In this document: positions 43,451 through 52,882 of the stretch, piece by piece | Position numbering within the stretch: position 1 is the stretch's first letter | Layout: each line of letters begins with the position of its first letter | Source: an uncultured Sutterella sp. | Lineage (GTDB): Bacteria; Pseudomonadota; Gammaproteobacteria; Burkholderiales; Burkholderiaceae_F | Assembly: GCA_900544345.1 (NCBI GenBank) | Contig: UQUR01000005.1 | Span: 62,001 to 126,000, forward strand | Length of the DNA: 64,000 nt | Reading direction: 5' to 3' | Position numbers and translations under genes: made by a program | The notes under the pieces: generated by a model | Told to the model about the DNA's origin: nothing | Seen by the model: the letters and a program-made list of their open reading frames with translations, nothing else | Database searches by the model: none

Positions 43451-44320
43451 TTATTCCATAGCCGATTCAACTAATACGGATCCCAAGGCTCTCAAATTCG
43501 CAGAGTCGTTATGCTTTAAATGAACATACTCCACCTGGACATATGAGAGCGATTGGGGCAATTCATGTACAGAAACCATACTGAGACAATTAAAGTGTTC
43601 TAGCCAATGCAAAGGCACGACTGCAATCCCCAAACCCGCCGCTACCGATCCGATAATGGCTGAATAGGAAGGCAATTCAATGACGCGTTTGGGGGCAACC
43701 CCGTGGCGGCTAAACCAGTCCAAACACCGATCGTGATAAGAGCCAGTGACATGAAAAGCAAAAATAGTTTGATCTAAAACGTCTGTCGGACTCACAATAG
43801 GAGAGTGACCGTTTTCTGCAATAATGCACACCTTTTCTTTAAAAAGAGGGACCTTAAAGAAACGCTCATCGCGACCGTGCCTGATCATCAAGCCTGCATC
43901 GAGCTTTCTTTGCAAAATCGCTTCACTGATTTCTTCGCTTGAGGCCACTTTCAGTTCAAGATCAATCCCAGGATAGCGTTTGATCAACTTAGAAATTGAT
44001 TCTGTAAGACGAGTTCCGGCCAAACTGTCCGTTGCTCCCAGACGCAAAAGACCACCTGGCTCCTGTCTTCTCACTTTATCTTCAGCTCTGTGTACAAGAG
44101 CAAGAATTTGACGTCCGTCTTGAGCTAATTGCAGTGCGGACGTTGTCGGATAGATATGTTTCCCGTTTTTAACAAAAAGAGACACTCCTAAACGACTCTC
44201 AAGATTTTGGATCCGCATACTGATAGCAGAGGGCACCCGATGCAGTACCTCAGAGGCCTTATTTATCCCTCCAGTCTCAATAACTGCCAAGATCGTTTGG
44301 AAATCATCAATCTCGATCAT
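43451..44320 (-). CDS. LysR-family transcriptional regulator
   Basis: A 289-aa regulator: winged HTH residues 1-60 (GGINKASEVLHRVPSAISMRI) and a LysR substrate-binding domain after about 90. It is divergent from the 75-nt putative RNA and the cupin gene, which are therefore likely targets. A TTCA-TAG-TGAA palindrome at 44394-44406 could be its site. Confidence 0.85.
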   Translation of the reverse strand: MIEIDDFQTILAVIETGGINKASEVLHRVPSAISMRIQNLESRLGVSLFVKNGKHIYPTTSALQLAQDGRQILALVHRAEDKVRRQEPGGLLRLGATDSLAGTRLTESISKLIKRYPGIDLELKVASSEEISEAILQRKLDAGLMIRHGRDERFFKVPLFKEKVCIIAENGHSPIVSPTDVLDQTIFAFHVTGSYHDRCLDWFSRHGVAPKRVIELPSYSAIIGSVAAGLGIAVVPLHWLEHFNCLSMVSVHELPQSLSYVQVEYVHLKHNDSANLRALGSVLVESAME

Positions 44321-44356
44321 TCAAAAATTTTGAATTAATTAATCAAATAAATTTCA

Positions 44357-44466
44357 TTGTATTGAATAATAGAATTTCATATACTGTTTTTCAACTTCAT
44401 AGTGAAGATCCACTCCTACCCCTGGGAGCTCTATTTAGTCCTGACAAGCGCTCAGGACTTTTCTTT
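44357..44466 (+). ncRNA. Putative small RNA or short leader transcript
   Basis: Promoter TTGTAT (44357-44362), 17-bp spacer, TATACT (44380-44385), then about 75 nt with three possible hairpins (CTTCA/TGAAG, CTCC/GGGAG, and AGTCCTGA/TCAGGACT) ending in TTTTCTTT. The last is a rho-independent terminator. No ORF. It may be an sRNA or a premature-termination leader of the cupin gene; no known riboswitch class fits to my eye. Confidence 0.45.
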
Positions 44467-44571
44467 ATCAAAAAATCGAGTTAATTAAGCAAAAATCCGC
44501 TCTAGTTGTGGCAGATTATAAAATCACTCTGCACTAACCTTCTCTCATAAAAAATATGAAGGAGAATGATC

Positions 44572-44973
44572 ATGAGTGAAGAAAAATTTGGCCCCTTTGC
44601 TAGAGGTGGAAAAAATGAAGCCTACGCGCAATATTTCGTCGGTCAAAGCTATCTCAATATGTTGACAACAGCGTGGGTTGTTACAGCCAATGTCACTTTT
44701 GAACCAGCTTGCCGCAACAACTGGCACATCCATCACAAGGGCGGACAGATCTTATTGGTCACGGCAGGACGTGGGTATTACCAGGAATGGGGAAAAGAGG
44801 CCCGTGAATTGCACCCAGGCGATGTTGTCAACATTCCTCCGGAAGTCAAACACTGGCACGGTGCTGCACACGACAGCTGGTTTGCTCATATTGCCATTGA
44901 AGTCCCTGCCGAAGGAGCTAAAAACGAATGGTGTGAGCCAGTCAGCAATGAAGACTACAACAAACTGCCTTAA
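44572..44973 (+). CDS. Small cupin-domain protein
   Basis: A 133-aa single cupin. Metal-ligand pattern HIHHKGGQILLV and PGDVVNIPPEVKHWHG (H, H, E/Q, H). Such proteins often accompany carboxymuconolactone decarboxylase-type enzymes and bind metal for hydrolase or isomerase activity; function unknown. ATG 44572 has AAGGAGA upstream. Confidence 0.75.
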   Translation: MSEEKFGPFARGGKNEAYAQYFVGQSYLNMLTTAWVVTANVTFEPACRNNWHIHHKGGQILLVTAGRGYYQEWGKEARELHPGDVVNIPPEVKHWHGAAHDSWFAHIAIEVPAEGAKNEWCEPVSNEDYNKLP

Positions 44974-45000
44974 TCACTTTTCAAAAGAAACATACTAATG

Positions 45001-45034
45001 AAAAAGCCGCAAACTCAAATTTTTGCGGCTTTTG
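45001..45034. terminator. Bidirectional terminator
   Basis: AAAAGCCGCA and TGCGGCTTTT with a 12-nt loop, between convergent cupin and CNNM genes. Confidence 0.85.
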
Positions 45035-45038
45035 CTGA

Positions 45039-46364
45039 TTAATTATCTATCTCTGTGTTTTTTTCTTTTTCTTCAATTGACGAGACGAGTACCTTGTCAA
45101 TTCGGCGCCCATCCATATCTACGACTTCAAAGCGCCAATTGTCCCACGTAACCACGTCACCGGTTTTGGGCAAATGTCCCGTCATCCAAATGATCATTCC
45201 GGCCAACGTGTTATAGCGGCCGTCAGCTTCATTGGGAAGCGCCTTTAAATTAAGTTGATCTTTGAGTTCCGGCACGGGCATCATACCGTCAACCAAAAGC
45301 GATCCGTCTTCACGCTTGACAGCCCAATCCTCTTCGCCGGGAACATTCTTAAATTCCCCAACGATAGCTTCCAACACATCCCGAGGGCTCACAATTCCCT
45401 GTACTGAACCGTACTCATCAACGACAACAGCCAAAGGCACGTCGTTTTTCTTAAAGTTATCCAAAAGCTCCAACCCCGTAAGTGACTCCGGCACATAGAC
45501 GATAGGAATCATATGTGCGGTGAAGTCCACTTTGCCCGTATCTACAATTTGCTGCAGCAGGTACCGGGTAGAGCAAAGGCCCTTCACGTCATCGAGCGAG
45601 CCGTCACAAACAGGTAGCCGAGAGTGCTTGGATGTCAGAAGTTTTTTGACATTGTCTTCGGCGCTATCTTGCATATCAATCCACTCGACTTCATTGCGCG
45701 GCGTCATGAGCGTTCCGATCGTGCGATCGTCTAAACGAAAGACATTGCGCACCATATCGCGCTCTTGTACTTCAATCGTGCCTGCCTCACTACCCTCAAC
45801 AACCATCTGATGGATTTCTTCTTCTGTTACCGCGTTTTCCTCTACATTTTGTTTTCCGGTAAGCCTTAGGAGTAGATCTGTTGAAACCGATAAGAGTTTT
45901 ACAAAAGGTGCCATTAAGACAGCTAAGAAATTAATTGGAGGCGCAATTCGACATGCAACCCCTTCTGGATTCATCTGACCCAGACGTTTGGGGACTAACT
46001 CACCTAAAACAATAGAAAAATAAGTGACCAATACAACTACCAGGATTAAACCAACGGCCCGGGCTGTATTGACTTCAACTCCGAACTGTTCATTGAGCCA
46101 CACTGCAACCGGCGTAGCAAGAGCCGCCTCACCCACAATACCTGACAAAATACCGATAGAGGTAATGCCCACCTGAATGGCCGAGAGCGCCCGAGTCGGC
46201 TCTTCATTTAATTTCAATGCCACCTTGGCGCCAGAATTACCATCATCGATTCTGATCTGCAAGCGCGCCTTTCTGCTTGTCACAAGTGCAATTTCACTCA
46301 TGGCAAATAAACCGTTTAATAAAATCAGAGCCAATAGACAAAGTACGTTAAACCAGTTATCCAT
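45039..46364 (-). CDS. CNNM/CorC-type membrane protein with CBS pair (hemolysin family)
   Basis: A 441-aa inner-membrane protein. The DUF21 transmembrane domain (about 1-180) is followed by two CBS domains (about 205-330) and a CorC_HlyC domain (about 345-430). Members act in Mg/Co efflux. Single gene, terminated jointly with cupin. Confidence 0.88.
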   Translation of the reverse strand: MDNWFNVLCLLALILLNGLFAMSEIALVTSRKARLQIRIDDGNSGAKVALKLNEEPTRALSAIQVGITSIGILSGIVGEAALATPVAVWLNEQFGVEVNTARAVGLILVVVLVTYFSIVLGELVPKRLGQMNPEGVACRIAPPINFLAVLMAPFVKLLSVSTDLLLRLTGKQNVEENAVTEEEIHQMVVEGSEAGTIEVQERDMVRNVFRLDDRTIGTLMTPRNEVEWIDMQDSAEDNVKKLLTSKHSRLPVCDGSLDDVKGLCSTRYLLQQIVDTGKVDFTAHMIPIVYVPESLTGLELLDNFKKNDVPLAVVVDEYGSVQGIVSPRDVLEAIVGEFKNVPGEEDWAVKREDGSLLVDGMMPVPELKDQLNLKALPNEADGRYNTLAGMIIWMTGHLPKTGDVVTWDNWRFEVVDMDGRRIDKVLVSSIEEKEKNTEIDN

Positions 46365-46388
46365 TTCTTTTCCAAACGTTATTCTCTT

Positions 46389-46880
46389 TTAAACTGTCTT
46401 TTCAATCATTTGATACAGGCCTTCAAGTGCTGTACGAATTGTTTCTTCCCGCACAGCATTGCGCTCGCCCGCAAAATGATGTCTTTCAACTTTGGGTTTC
46501 TGTCCTTTGCAGCACCAAGCCAGGTAAACTGTCCCGACAGGTTTACCGGGCACTGCCCCTCCTGGACCAGCAATTCCAGTGACCGCCACAGCAACGTTTG
46601 CAGCAGAATGCGCAAGCGCCCCCAGCACCATTTCAGATGCCGTTTCTGCACTCACCGCACCATAGCTTTGAAGAGTTTCATCAGCTACACCCAATAAATC
46701 TTTTTTAGACTCATTAGTGTAGGTCACAAAGCCTCTGTCAAACCACTCACTTGATCCCGCTGTTTGCGTAATTGAGCAAGCAATGCCGCCCGCAGTGCAG
46801 GACTCAGCCGTTACAATCACTGCCTTGTTTTTTAATGCGCAACGCCCTAATTTTTCAGAAAGATCAACAAAGAGTTCCAT
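46389..46880 (-). CDS. pncC: Nicotinamide-nucleotide amidase (CinA C-terminal domain)
   Basis: A 163-aa enzyme that deamidates NMN for NAD recycling. ESCTAGGIACSITQTAGSS and VTGIAGPGGAVPGKPVGTVY are the family signatures, with the catalytic Ser and Thr. It lacks the CinA N-terminal COG1058 domain. Last gene of the ribH run, one base after pgpA. Confidence 0.9.
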   Translation of the reverse strand: MELFVDLSEKLGRCALKNKAVIVTAESCTAGGIACSITQTAGSSEWFDRGFVTYTNESKKDLLGVADETLQSYGAVSAETASEMVLGALAHSAANVAVAVTGIAGPGGAVPGKPVGTVYLAWCCKGQKPKVERHHFAGERNAVREETIRTALEGLYQMIEKTV

Positions 46881-46881
46881 A

Positions 46882-47400
46882 TCAGTACACCAGCCACTGT
46901 GCAGCTACTAAAGCAATCCAAGCGTAAAGCGCGGCAATGGCGTCATCGAGCATAACGCCGAAACCGTTTTTCATCTTGCTATCAAAATAGTCAGCCGGAG
47001 GCAATTTGACGATATCAAAGAAGCGAAAAGCAACAAAAGCCGCCACTTGCCAAGCCAAAACAGGCGGCATTAACGCGAGCAACAACCAAATCGCAAAGAC
47101 TTCATCAATCACAACCGAACCGTGATCGTCAACCCCTAAGTCTTCGGCAGTTTTTTGACAAGCCCAAGCCCCTAAGAAGAAAGTGATGGCAACAATAAAA
47201 AACCAAGCACTATAGGCAATCCAAGGCTGCAACAATACAAAAACAATCCAGCCCGCCAGTGTTCCCCAAGTACCTGGCGCAGGCCGAATCACACCGCTGC
47301 CGAAAAAGCTAGCGACAACGTGAGCTGGACTATTAAATGCAAAAGACCAGCTCATTCGCACTTTATTGACGGGATTGTTCTGGCTGTACTTTTCAAACAT
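46882..47400 (-). CDS. pgpA: Phosphatidylglycerophosphatase A
   Basis: A 172-aa inner-membrane phosphatase for phosphatidylglycerol synthesis. GSGVIRPAPGTWGTLAG and VIDEVFAIW are family motifs. Start ATG 47400 overlaps the thiL stop by a few bases, showing coupling. Confidence 0.92.
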   Translation of the reverse strand: MFEKYSQNNPVNKVRMSWSFAFNSPAHVVASFFGSGVIRPAPGTWGTLAGWIVFVLLQPWIAYSAWFFIVAITFFLGAWACQKTAEDLGVDDHGSVVIDEVFAIWLLLALMPPVLAWQVAAFVAFRFFDIVKLPPADYFDSKMKNGFGVMLDDAIAALYAWIALVAAQWLVY

Positions 47401-48394
47401 TTTCACTCGCAAAATGGTCAAATCCTTTAAAAGAATTCTTCACTTCGCTCCCGTTTTTATCAAAAAGCTTCAAGCCACTGGGGACCACTTCACCAACTCG
47501 GCTAAGTTTCAAGGCACGCCCCTGAGTTTGCAGTGATCTCGCAAAATCTAAAATATCATCTCTAGCAGCAACAGGCGCGGTCCAAACCAACTCATAATCG
47601 TCTCCTCCTGCTAACTGTGCCATGCGTCTTTCTTCGACAGAACGTTTTGCAAGACTATCGCTTACAGCTAAATCATCTACGTGAACCACGGCACCTACCT
47701 GAGAGCGGGTCAAAATATTGCCTAAATCTTTTAAAAAGCCGTCAGAAATATCGGCGCAGGCAGTGGCATAATGGCTTAAAAATCGACCAAGCTCCACCCG
47801 AGGCAAAGGACAGTCCATCGCCGCTGCCGAAGCCTCATCACAGTCACCCTTCCAAAGACCGGTCCTTAACATCAAAGCTAAGTAGGCGTCACCCACCGTA
47901 CCACTAACCCAAATATCATCTCCCGGCAGCGCGCCTTTTCTTGTCAGCCCCTTTTGTACCTCGCCAATGGCAGTAATTGTGACACTGAAAGGTGCCTGCT
48001 CACTGCCTATTCGGGCCGTTTTTGTTGTGTCTCCGCCCACCAAAGGACAGTGATAAGTTTGTGCCATTTCAAATAATCCGCGGCTAAACGCTTCAAGCCA
48101 AGTTAAATTCATTTGTGGCAAAGACAACGATAGAAAAAAGCAGCGCGGATCAGCGCCTGCTGCCGCCAAATCTGACAAATTTACAGCTAAGGATTTTTTC
48201 CCGACGGTATAAGGATTTGCGTTAGGTAAAAAATGCGTTCCACCCGCAACAGTGTCGGTTGTAATAGCCAAGCGGGTTGTCCCCACCTGAAGAATCGCAC
48301 AGTCATCCCCGATCCCTTGGCACAGCCATTGACCGGGGATGTTGAAATGAAAGAAACGAGAAATGAGCTCAGTTTCGCTAAGGCATGGGCCCAT
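47393..48394 (-). CDS. thiL: Thiamine-monophosphate kinase
   Basis: A 333-aa kinase making thiamine diphosphate. GIGDDCAIL, TTDTVAGGTHF and ADISDGF are the ATP/Mg motifs. ATG 48394 (MGPCLSETELI) is 4 nt after the nusB stop; the longer frame from 48490 covers nusB and is rejected. Confidence 0.94.
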   Translation of the reverse strand: MGPCLSETELISRFFHFNIPGQWLCQGIGDDCAILQVGTTRLAITTDTVAGGTHFLPNANPYTVGKKSLAVNLSDLAAAGADPRCFFLSLSLPQMNLTWLEAFSRGLFEMAQTYHCPLVGGDTTKTARIGSEQAPFSVTITAIGEVQKGLTRKGALPGDDIWVSGTVGDAYLALMLRTGLWKGDCDEASAAAMDCPLPRVELGRFLSHYATACADISDGFLKDLGNILTRSQVGAVVHVDDLAVSDSLAKRSVEERRMAQLAGGDDYELVWTAPVAARDDILDFARSLQTQGRALKLSRVGEVVPSGLKLFDKNGSEVKNSFKGFDHFASENV

Positions 48395-48398
48395 ACAA

Positions 48399-48899
48399 TT
48401 ACTTTTTCGCACCCACCTCAATAGCACGCACATCAGCGGCCACTTTATCAAGAACGCCGTTGACATAACGGAATCCGTCCGAACCGCCAAACAGCTTAGC
48501 TAGTTCAACAGCCTCGTTAATTACAACACGGTACGGAATTTCAACATGAAACTTCAATTCGTAGGTTCCGAGCAGTAAAACTGAACGTTCTACTAAGGAT
48601 AAGCGAGAAATATCACGATCGACGTGCTTGCTGAAAAGAGCTTGCAAGTCCTGCGCGTGCTCAATAACGCCTGCGAGTAACTCAGAAAAGTGCTTTTTAT
48701 CGCAACGTTCAAAATCGGCTGCATCAATAGCAGCTCCGGCGATAGGTTCACCGTCATCGCTTAGAACACTCAAAAGAGTACGCTCAATCGTCACAGCGTC
48801 GGCGCCACTCACCAACCATTCGTAGACACCTAAAAGAGCAAATTCGCGAGAAAGCGAACGTGCACCGCGGCTCGGACGATGGGGTTTTGCTTCTGTCAT
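48399..48899 (-). CDS. nusB: Transcription antitermination protein NusB
   Basis: A 166-aa helical protein, partner of NusE at boxA of rRNA operons. SREFALLGVYEWL, LSLVERSVLLLGTYEL and VINEAVELAKLFGGSDGFRYVNGVLD are the family blocks. Between ribH and thiL, a standard order in Proteobacteria. Confidence 0.95.
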   Translation of the reverse strand: MTEAKPHRPSRGARSLSREFALLGVYEWLVSGADAVTIERTLLSVLSDDGEPIAGAAIDAADFERCDKKHFSELLAGVIEHAQDLQALFSKHVDRDISRLSLVERSVLLLGTYELKFHVEIPYRVVINEAVELAKLFGGSDGFRYVNGVLDKVAADVRAIEVGAKK

Positions 48900-48902
48900 T
48901 CT

Positions 48903-49382
48903 TTACTCCCCGTCACCCATATCGTATTCAAACTCTTTGCGCAGATTCGCCATTTCAACGGCAACCTGAGCGGCATCGGTACCTTTTTGATGCAACCGAA
49001 CCTGAGTCTGCTCGTCATTTTCTGTTGTCAGCACCGCATTGGCAATCGGAATATCAAAGTCAAGTCCCACCTGCATAATGCCGGAAGCTGATTCATTGGA
49101 AACAATCTCAAAATGGTACGTTTCACCGCGAATCACCGCACCGATTGCAATCAAGGCATCGTACTCTTCGGTAGAGGCCAATTGCTGCAAGCCGAAGGGT
49201 ATCTCTAGAGCACCGGGGACACGCATAAGCGTAATATCTTCTTCAACCACACCTAAGCGGGCAAGTTCAGCCAAGCAAGCCTTTAAAAGGCCTTCTCCAG
49301 CGTACTCGTTAAAACGAGACTGAACGATACCGATGCGCAATCCACGCCCATCTAAAGAATTCTCAATAATGTCCATGGACAT
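48903..49382 (-). CDS. ribH: 6,7-Dimethyl-8-ribityllumazine synthase
   Basis: A 159-aa enzyme that joins the ribityl-uracil and the four-carbon unit. VQSRFNEY, GALEIPFGLQQL and GAVIRGETYHFE are characteristic. Start ATG 49382 has GGAGAG 6 nt upstream; a -10 (TACAAT) lies near 49425-49430 on the minus strand, giving ribH-nusB-thiL-pgpA-pncC its own promoter. Confidence 0.94.
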   Translation of the reverse strand: MSMDIIENSLDGRGLRIGIVQSRFNEYAGEGLLKACLAELARLGVVEEDITLMRVPGALEIPFGLQQLASTEEYDALIAIGAVIRGETYHFEIVSNESASGIMQVGLDFDIPIANAVLTTENDEQTQVRLHQKGTDAAQVAVEMANLRKEFEYDMGDGE

Positions 49383-49632
49383 TGTGTCTCTCCAAAAGAA
49401 ATCATTTCCTTTTATAAATTCGTATATTGTACCGTTTTTAGCTCTGCGAAACACTGCTGTTTTTCTAATAACCCATCAGTCTCTTCTTGCAGAAAACGAG
49501 ACTGCAAGTTTAGACAGACAATAACAACACTGCGCTTATAAAAATCCTCAGTCACCAATGCTTTTTGATACAAACAGCTCAAGGGACCGAGTATTTTCTA
49601 GCATTAAAATTTCGCCGCAGACATTTGCCAAG

Positions 49633-50703
49633 CTAAAGAACCATCCCTCGAGCGTAAGAGGCAGGGAAATCTACCTTTTCACCCAACTCAAGTGCTGCTT
49701 GCCAACCCCAATGGGGATTTAAGAGCATCTGACGACCAACATCAACGAGATCGGCCGTACCTTCAACCAAGACGCTTTCAGCTTGTCTGGCATCTTTAAT
49801 TAGTCCGCAGCCTATTGTCGGCACTCCTGTATGTAGGCGTACCGCACGAGCAAAAGGTAACTGATAACCGTAAGAAACCGTCATCTTTTGACTGGCGTGA
49901 AGTCCGCCGGTTGAGACATCAACAAAAGAACAACCATGTGCCTTCAAAATATTGACAAAATCGATTGTTTCTTTCAGATTCCAACCACCTTCAATCCAGT
50001 CGGTTGCCGACACTCGAACACCTAACTCAACTGAGGGAGCCGCTTTTTTCATAGCCTCAAACACAGCAAGCGGTAAACGAATCCGATTATCAAAACTGCC
50101 GCCAAAGTCATCGGTGCGCAAGTTGGAGATCGGAGACAGGAACTGGTGCAACAAATAGCCATGCGCCATATGAATCTCGATTGCATCAACTCCGGCCCTC
50201 TCGGCACGCTCTGCCGCATTAGCAAAAGCCTGGACAATCGCATCAATGCCTCCGCGCAGCATTTCCCGAGGCATTAAACTTGTGCCCCCAGCGCTTACTG
50301 CCGAAGGCCCGACAGGCTCCCATCCACCTTCTTGCTCGGTCAGGCAACCGCCGATCCACGGAGCTCGTTCCGACGCTTTGCGTCCTGCATGATTAATCTG
50401 CACAGCAATCTTTGTGCTCGGGTCAATTGCGCGCATCGTTTCGATCACTTCTGCCAATGACAACCCGAGCTCATCAGACCACAATCCCAAATCTTTATCA
50501 GATATCCGACCATCTGGCGTCACGGCCATCGCTTCAATGCAAACCAAACCCGCCCCCGATCCTGCGAGCTTTCCGTAATGCACCTTATGCCAAGCTGTAG
50601 CTTTCCCATCGTGCGCCTGATACTGACACATAGGTGGCACGCTGATACGGTTTTTGACTGTCATCTGACCGAGCGTAAAAGGAGTAAAAAGCTGAGTTTT
50701 CAT
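49633..50703 (-). CDS. Old-yellow-enzyme family NADH:flavin oxidoreductase (YqjM/NamA-like)
   Basis: A 356-aa TIM-barrel FMN ene reductase. SVPPMCQY, QINHAGRKAS, HMAHGYLLHQFLSPISN (catalytic His) and GCGLIKDARQAESVL are visible. It lies between ribE and ribH, the only non-riboflavin gene of the unit; as an FMN enzyme its presence there may be chance or co-regulation. No terminator between it and ribE. Confidence 0.9.
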   Translation of the reverse strand: MKTQLFTPFTLGQMTVKNRISVPPMCQYQAHDGKATAWHKVHYGKLAGSGAGLVCIEAMAVTPDGRISDKDLGLWSDELGLSLAEVIETMRAIDPSTKIAVQINHAGRKASERAPWIGGCLTEQEGGWEPVGPSAVSAGGTSLMPREMLRGGIDAIVQAFANAAERAERAGVDAIEIHMAHGYLLHQFLSPISNLRTDDFGGSFDNRIRLPLAVFEAMKKAAPSVELGVRVSATDWIEGGWNLKETIDFVNILKAHGCSFVDVSTGGLHASQKMTVSYGYQLPFARAVRLHTGVPTIGCGLIKDARQAESVLVEGTADLVDVGRQMLLNPHWGWQAALELGEKVDFPASYARGMVL

Positions 50704-50715
50704 GATGACTATCCT

Positions 50716-51333
50716 TTAAAAAAGACCGTCGTTATCCTTTAAACTCATCATCCGCTCCACGTAGCGGGCAATCGTATCGATTTCAAGATTCACCCAATCC
50801 TGAGGTTTCAAGTGCTTCAAGGTCGTCACTTCAACCGTATGAGGAATCAAATTAATGGAAATACGGGTGCCAACCGGCGTATCTTCAACATCATTAATCG
50901 TCAATGAAACACCATTTACTGTCACAGAGCCTTTGTAGGCCAAATAAGCCGAAAGCTTCATCGGAGCACGCACCACCAAGTGCCAACTCTCTGCCTTGGG
51001 TTCCATCACTTCCACCTGTCCCACGCCATCAACGTGTCCAGAGACAATATGGCCATCTAGTCGGTCTCCAACTCGCAGAGCCTTTTCCAAATTCACTTCG
51101 CCCCACGTATCCAGTCCGCAGGTTTTAGACAAACTTTCAGCCGACACTTCAATCTGGAAGGTGTCTGCTTCAATGCTGACAACCGTCATACAGGCACCAT
51201 TGACAGCAATGGATTCACCGATCTCGGTTCCTTTTAACCAACCGGCCGGAGTATCAATCGTAAGTCTGACACCGTCGCCCAATTTTTCGGGCTCACGAAC
51301 CTTCCCAATCGCTTCAATAATGCCTGTAAACAT
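50716..51333 (-). CDS. ribE: Riboflavin synthase alpha chain
   Basis: A 205-aa two-barrel enzyme dismutating lumazine to riboflavin. MFTGIIEAIGKV, NGACMTVV, GHIVSGHVDGVG and NGVSLTIN are family motifs, once per repeat. Follows ribD by 4 nt. Confidence 0.96.
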   Translation of the reverse strand: MFTGIIEAIGKVREPEKLGDGVRLTIDTPAGWLKGTEIGESIAVNGACMTVVSIEADTFQIEVSAESLSKTCGLDTWGEVNLEKALRVGDRLDGHIVSGHVDGVGQVEVMEPKAESWHLVVRAPMKLSAYLAYKGSVTVNGVSLTINDVEDTPVGTRISINLIPHTVEVTTLKHLKPQDWVNLEIDTIARYVERMMSLKDNDGLF

Positions 51334-51337
51334 GGTG

Positions 51338-52432
51338 TTATTTCCTTTTTCTCAAAATAATTCGAACATCATTGCCTAAAAGTGTTGTTTCAGCGACAAG
51401 CCACTCTTGGCAATCAGAAAGCTTCTCAATCGCAGGCAGCCTAAAAGCTGAGCGGCCTGCACCTAAAATTTTCGGAGCAATGTAACACAAAAGTTCATCG
51501 ACAAGTCCCAGTCTTACCATCTCACCGGTGAGAATAGCGCCCGCTTCAAGATGCACTTCGTTTACTTCACGCTTGGCTAACTCAGCCATCAGAGCTACAA
51601 GATCCACCCGATTGTCTTTACCCGGCAAAGATAGAACCTCAGCTCCAAGTTGACAGAGGGATTGGACTTTGTCAGGGATTTCTCTTGCGCATACAACAAG
51701 AACGTTACCATCCCTAAAAAAAGGATTATCTAAGTTCACACGCAAGTTCGAGTCAACCAAAACTTTCAAAGGTTGGCGCTCTTGAAGAAAACCCCCGACC
51801 CGAGCCGTCAGTGATGGCTGATCGGCTAACACCGTCCCCACCCCGGTTAGTATGGCGCCAGCAACGCAGCGCCACTGTCTGCCATCTTCCCGGGCAGCTT
51901 CTCCCGTAATCCATTGGCTCTCACCGTTTGCCAAGGCTGTAAAGCCATCAAGACTCATGGCCACTTTTGCTCGTACCCAAGGGCGCTGCTCAGTCATGCG
52001 AGTCATAAAACCCGCATTCATCTGCCAAGCCTCACTTTCGAGTACCCCAGTTTCAACCTCTATACCGGCATCTCTCAACATCCTGAGACCGCGACCAGCC
52101 ACCAACGGATTGGGATCTAGACAAGCCACCACAACCCTAGCAACTTTTTCCTTGATCAGACGCATTGCGCACGGTGGTGTGCGTCCATAATGAGAACAGG
52201 GCTCGAGCGTAACATAGATCGTTGCGCCTTCAATATCGAAACCTTTGGCATTAGCGTTTTTAATAGCTTGAATTTCAGCATGATCAGAGCCCGTTTTCTG
52301 GGTAAAACCTTCTCCCAAAACCTGATGATTGCGCACAATCACACAACCTACAGACGGATTGGGAGGACTTATCGGTCGAGCTTTTTGCGCGAGCTCAAGC
52401 GCCCGCTTCATGTAATCAGAATCACAGAGCAT
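51338..52432 (-). CDS. ribD: Bifunctional riboflavin deaminase/reductase RibD
   Basis: A 364-aa enzyme. The N-terminal deaminase has zinc motif TGSDHAEIQAI and EPCSHYGRTPPC; the C-terminal reductase (about 145-364) includes KVAMSLDGFTA and AGAILTGEMV. Six nt after nrdR, a common order. Confidence 0.96.
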   Translation of the reverse strand: MLCDSDYMKRALELAQKARPISPPNPSVGCVIVRNHQVLGEGFTQKTGSDHAEIQAIKNANAKGFDIEGATIYVTLEPCSHYGRTPPCAMRLIKEKVARVVVACLDPNPLVAGRGLRMLRDAGIEVETGVLESEAWQMNAGFMTRMTEQRPWVRAKVAMSLDGFTALANGESQWITGEAAREDGRQWRCVAGAILTGVGTVLADQPSLTARVGGFLQERQPLKVLVDSNLRVNLDNPFFRDGNVLVVCAREIPDKVQSLCQLGAEVLSLPGKDNRVDLVALMAELAKREVNEVHLEAGAILTGEMVRLGLVDELLCYIAPKILGAGRSAFRLPAIEKLSDCQEWLVAETTLLGNDVRIILRKRK

Positions 52433-52438
52433 TGCTCT

Positions 52439-52882
52439 TTAAACCTCGCGGGCCATATCCGCAAACTTCTGAACGTCTTCAAAGTTGCGGTACACGCTCG
52501 CAAAGCGAACATAAGCCACTTTGTCGAGTCCGCGCAATTCTTCCATAACAAGTTCCCCTAAACGGTCACTGCGAACTTCCCGCTCACCCAAAGCAAGCAT
52601 CTTCTGTTCAATCCGATTAATCGCTTCATCGACTCGTTCGCGGGATACCGGGCGTTTACGCAAAGCAAGCATCATTGAAGAGCGAAGCTTTTTTTGATCA
52701 TACTCACAGCGTCCACCCCCACGCTTGATAATAGAAGGCATAGAAAGCTCAACGCGCTCATAAGTCGTAAAACGCTTGCCGCAATGAAGGCAGCGACGGC
52801 GACGGCGAATTGTCGTACCGTCTTCGCTTGTGCGAGAGTCAATCACTTGAGTTTGCTCATGCTTACAGAAAGGACAATGCAT
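52439..52882 (-). CDS. nrdR: Transcriptional repressor NrdR
   Basis: A 147-aa zinc-ribbon and ATP-cone repressor of ribonucleotide reductase genes. CPFCKHEQTQVIDSR and RRRCLHCGKRF are the Cys ribbon; the ATP cone follows at about 50-140. A NrdR-like box (52925-52940) is in its own promoter. Start of the rib unit. Confidence 0.97.
   Translation of the reverse strand: MHCPFCKHEQTQVIDSRTSEDGTTIRRRRRCLHCGKRFTTYERVELSMPSIIKRGGGRCEYDQKKLRSSMMLALRKRPVSRERVDEAINRIEQKMLALGEREVRSDRLGELVMEELRGLDKVAYVRFASVYRNFEDVQKFADMAREV

Noticed and set aside
49383..52432. FMN riboswitch in the rib genes
   Set aside because: No recognisable RFN element in any leader of this region.
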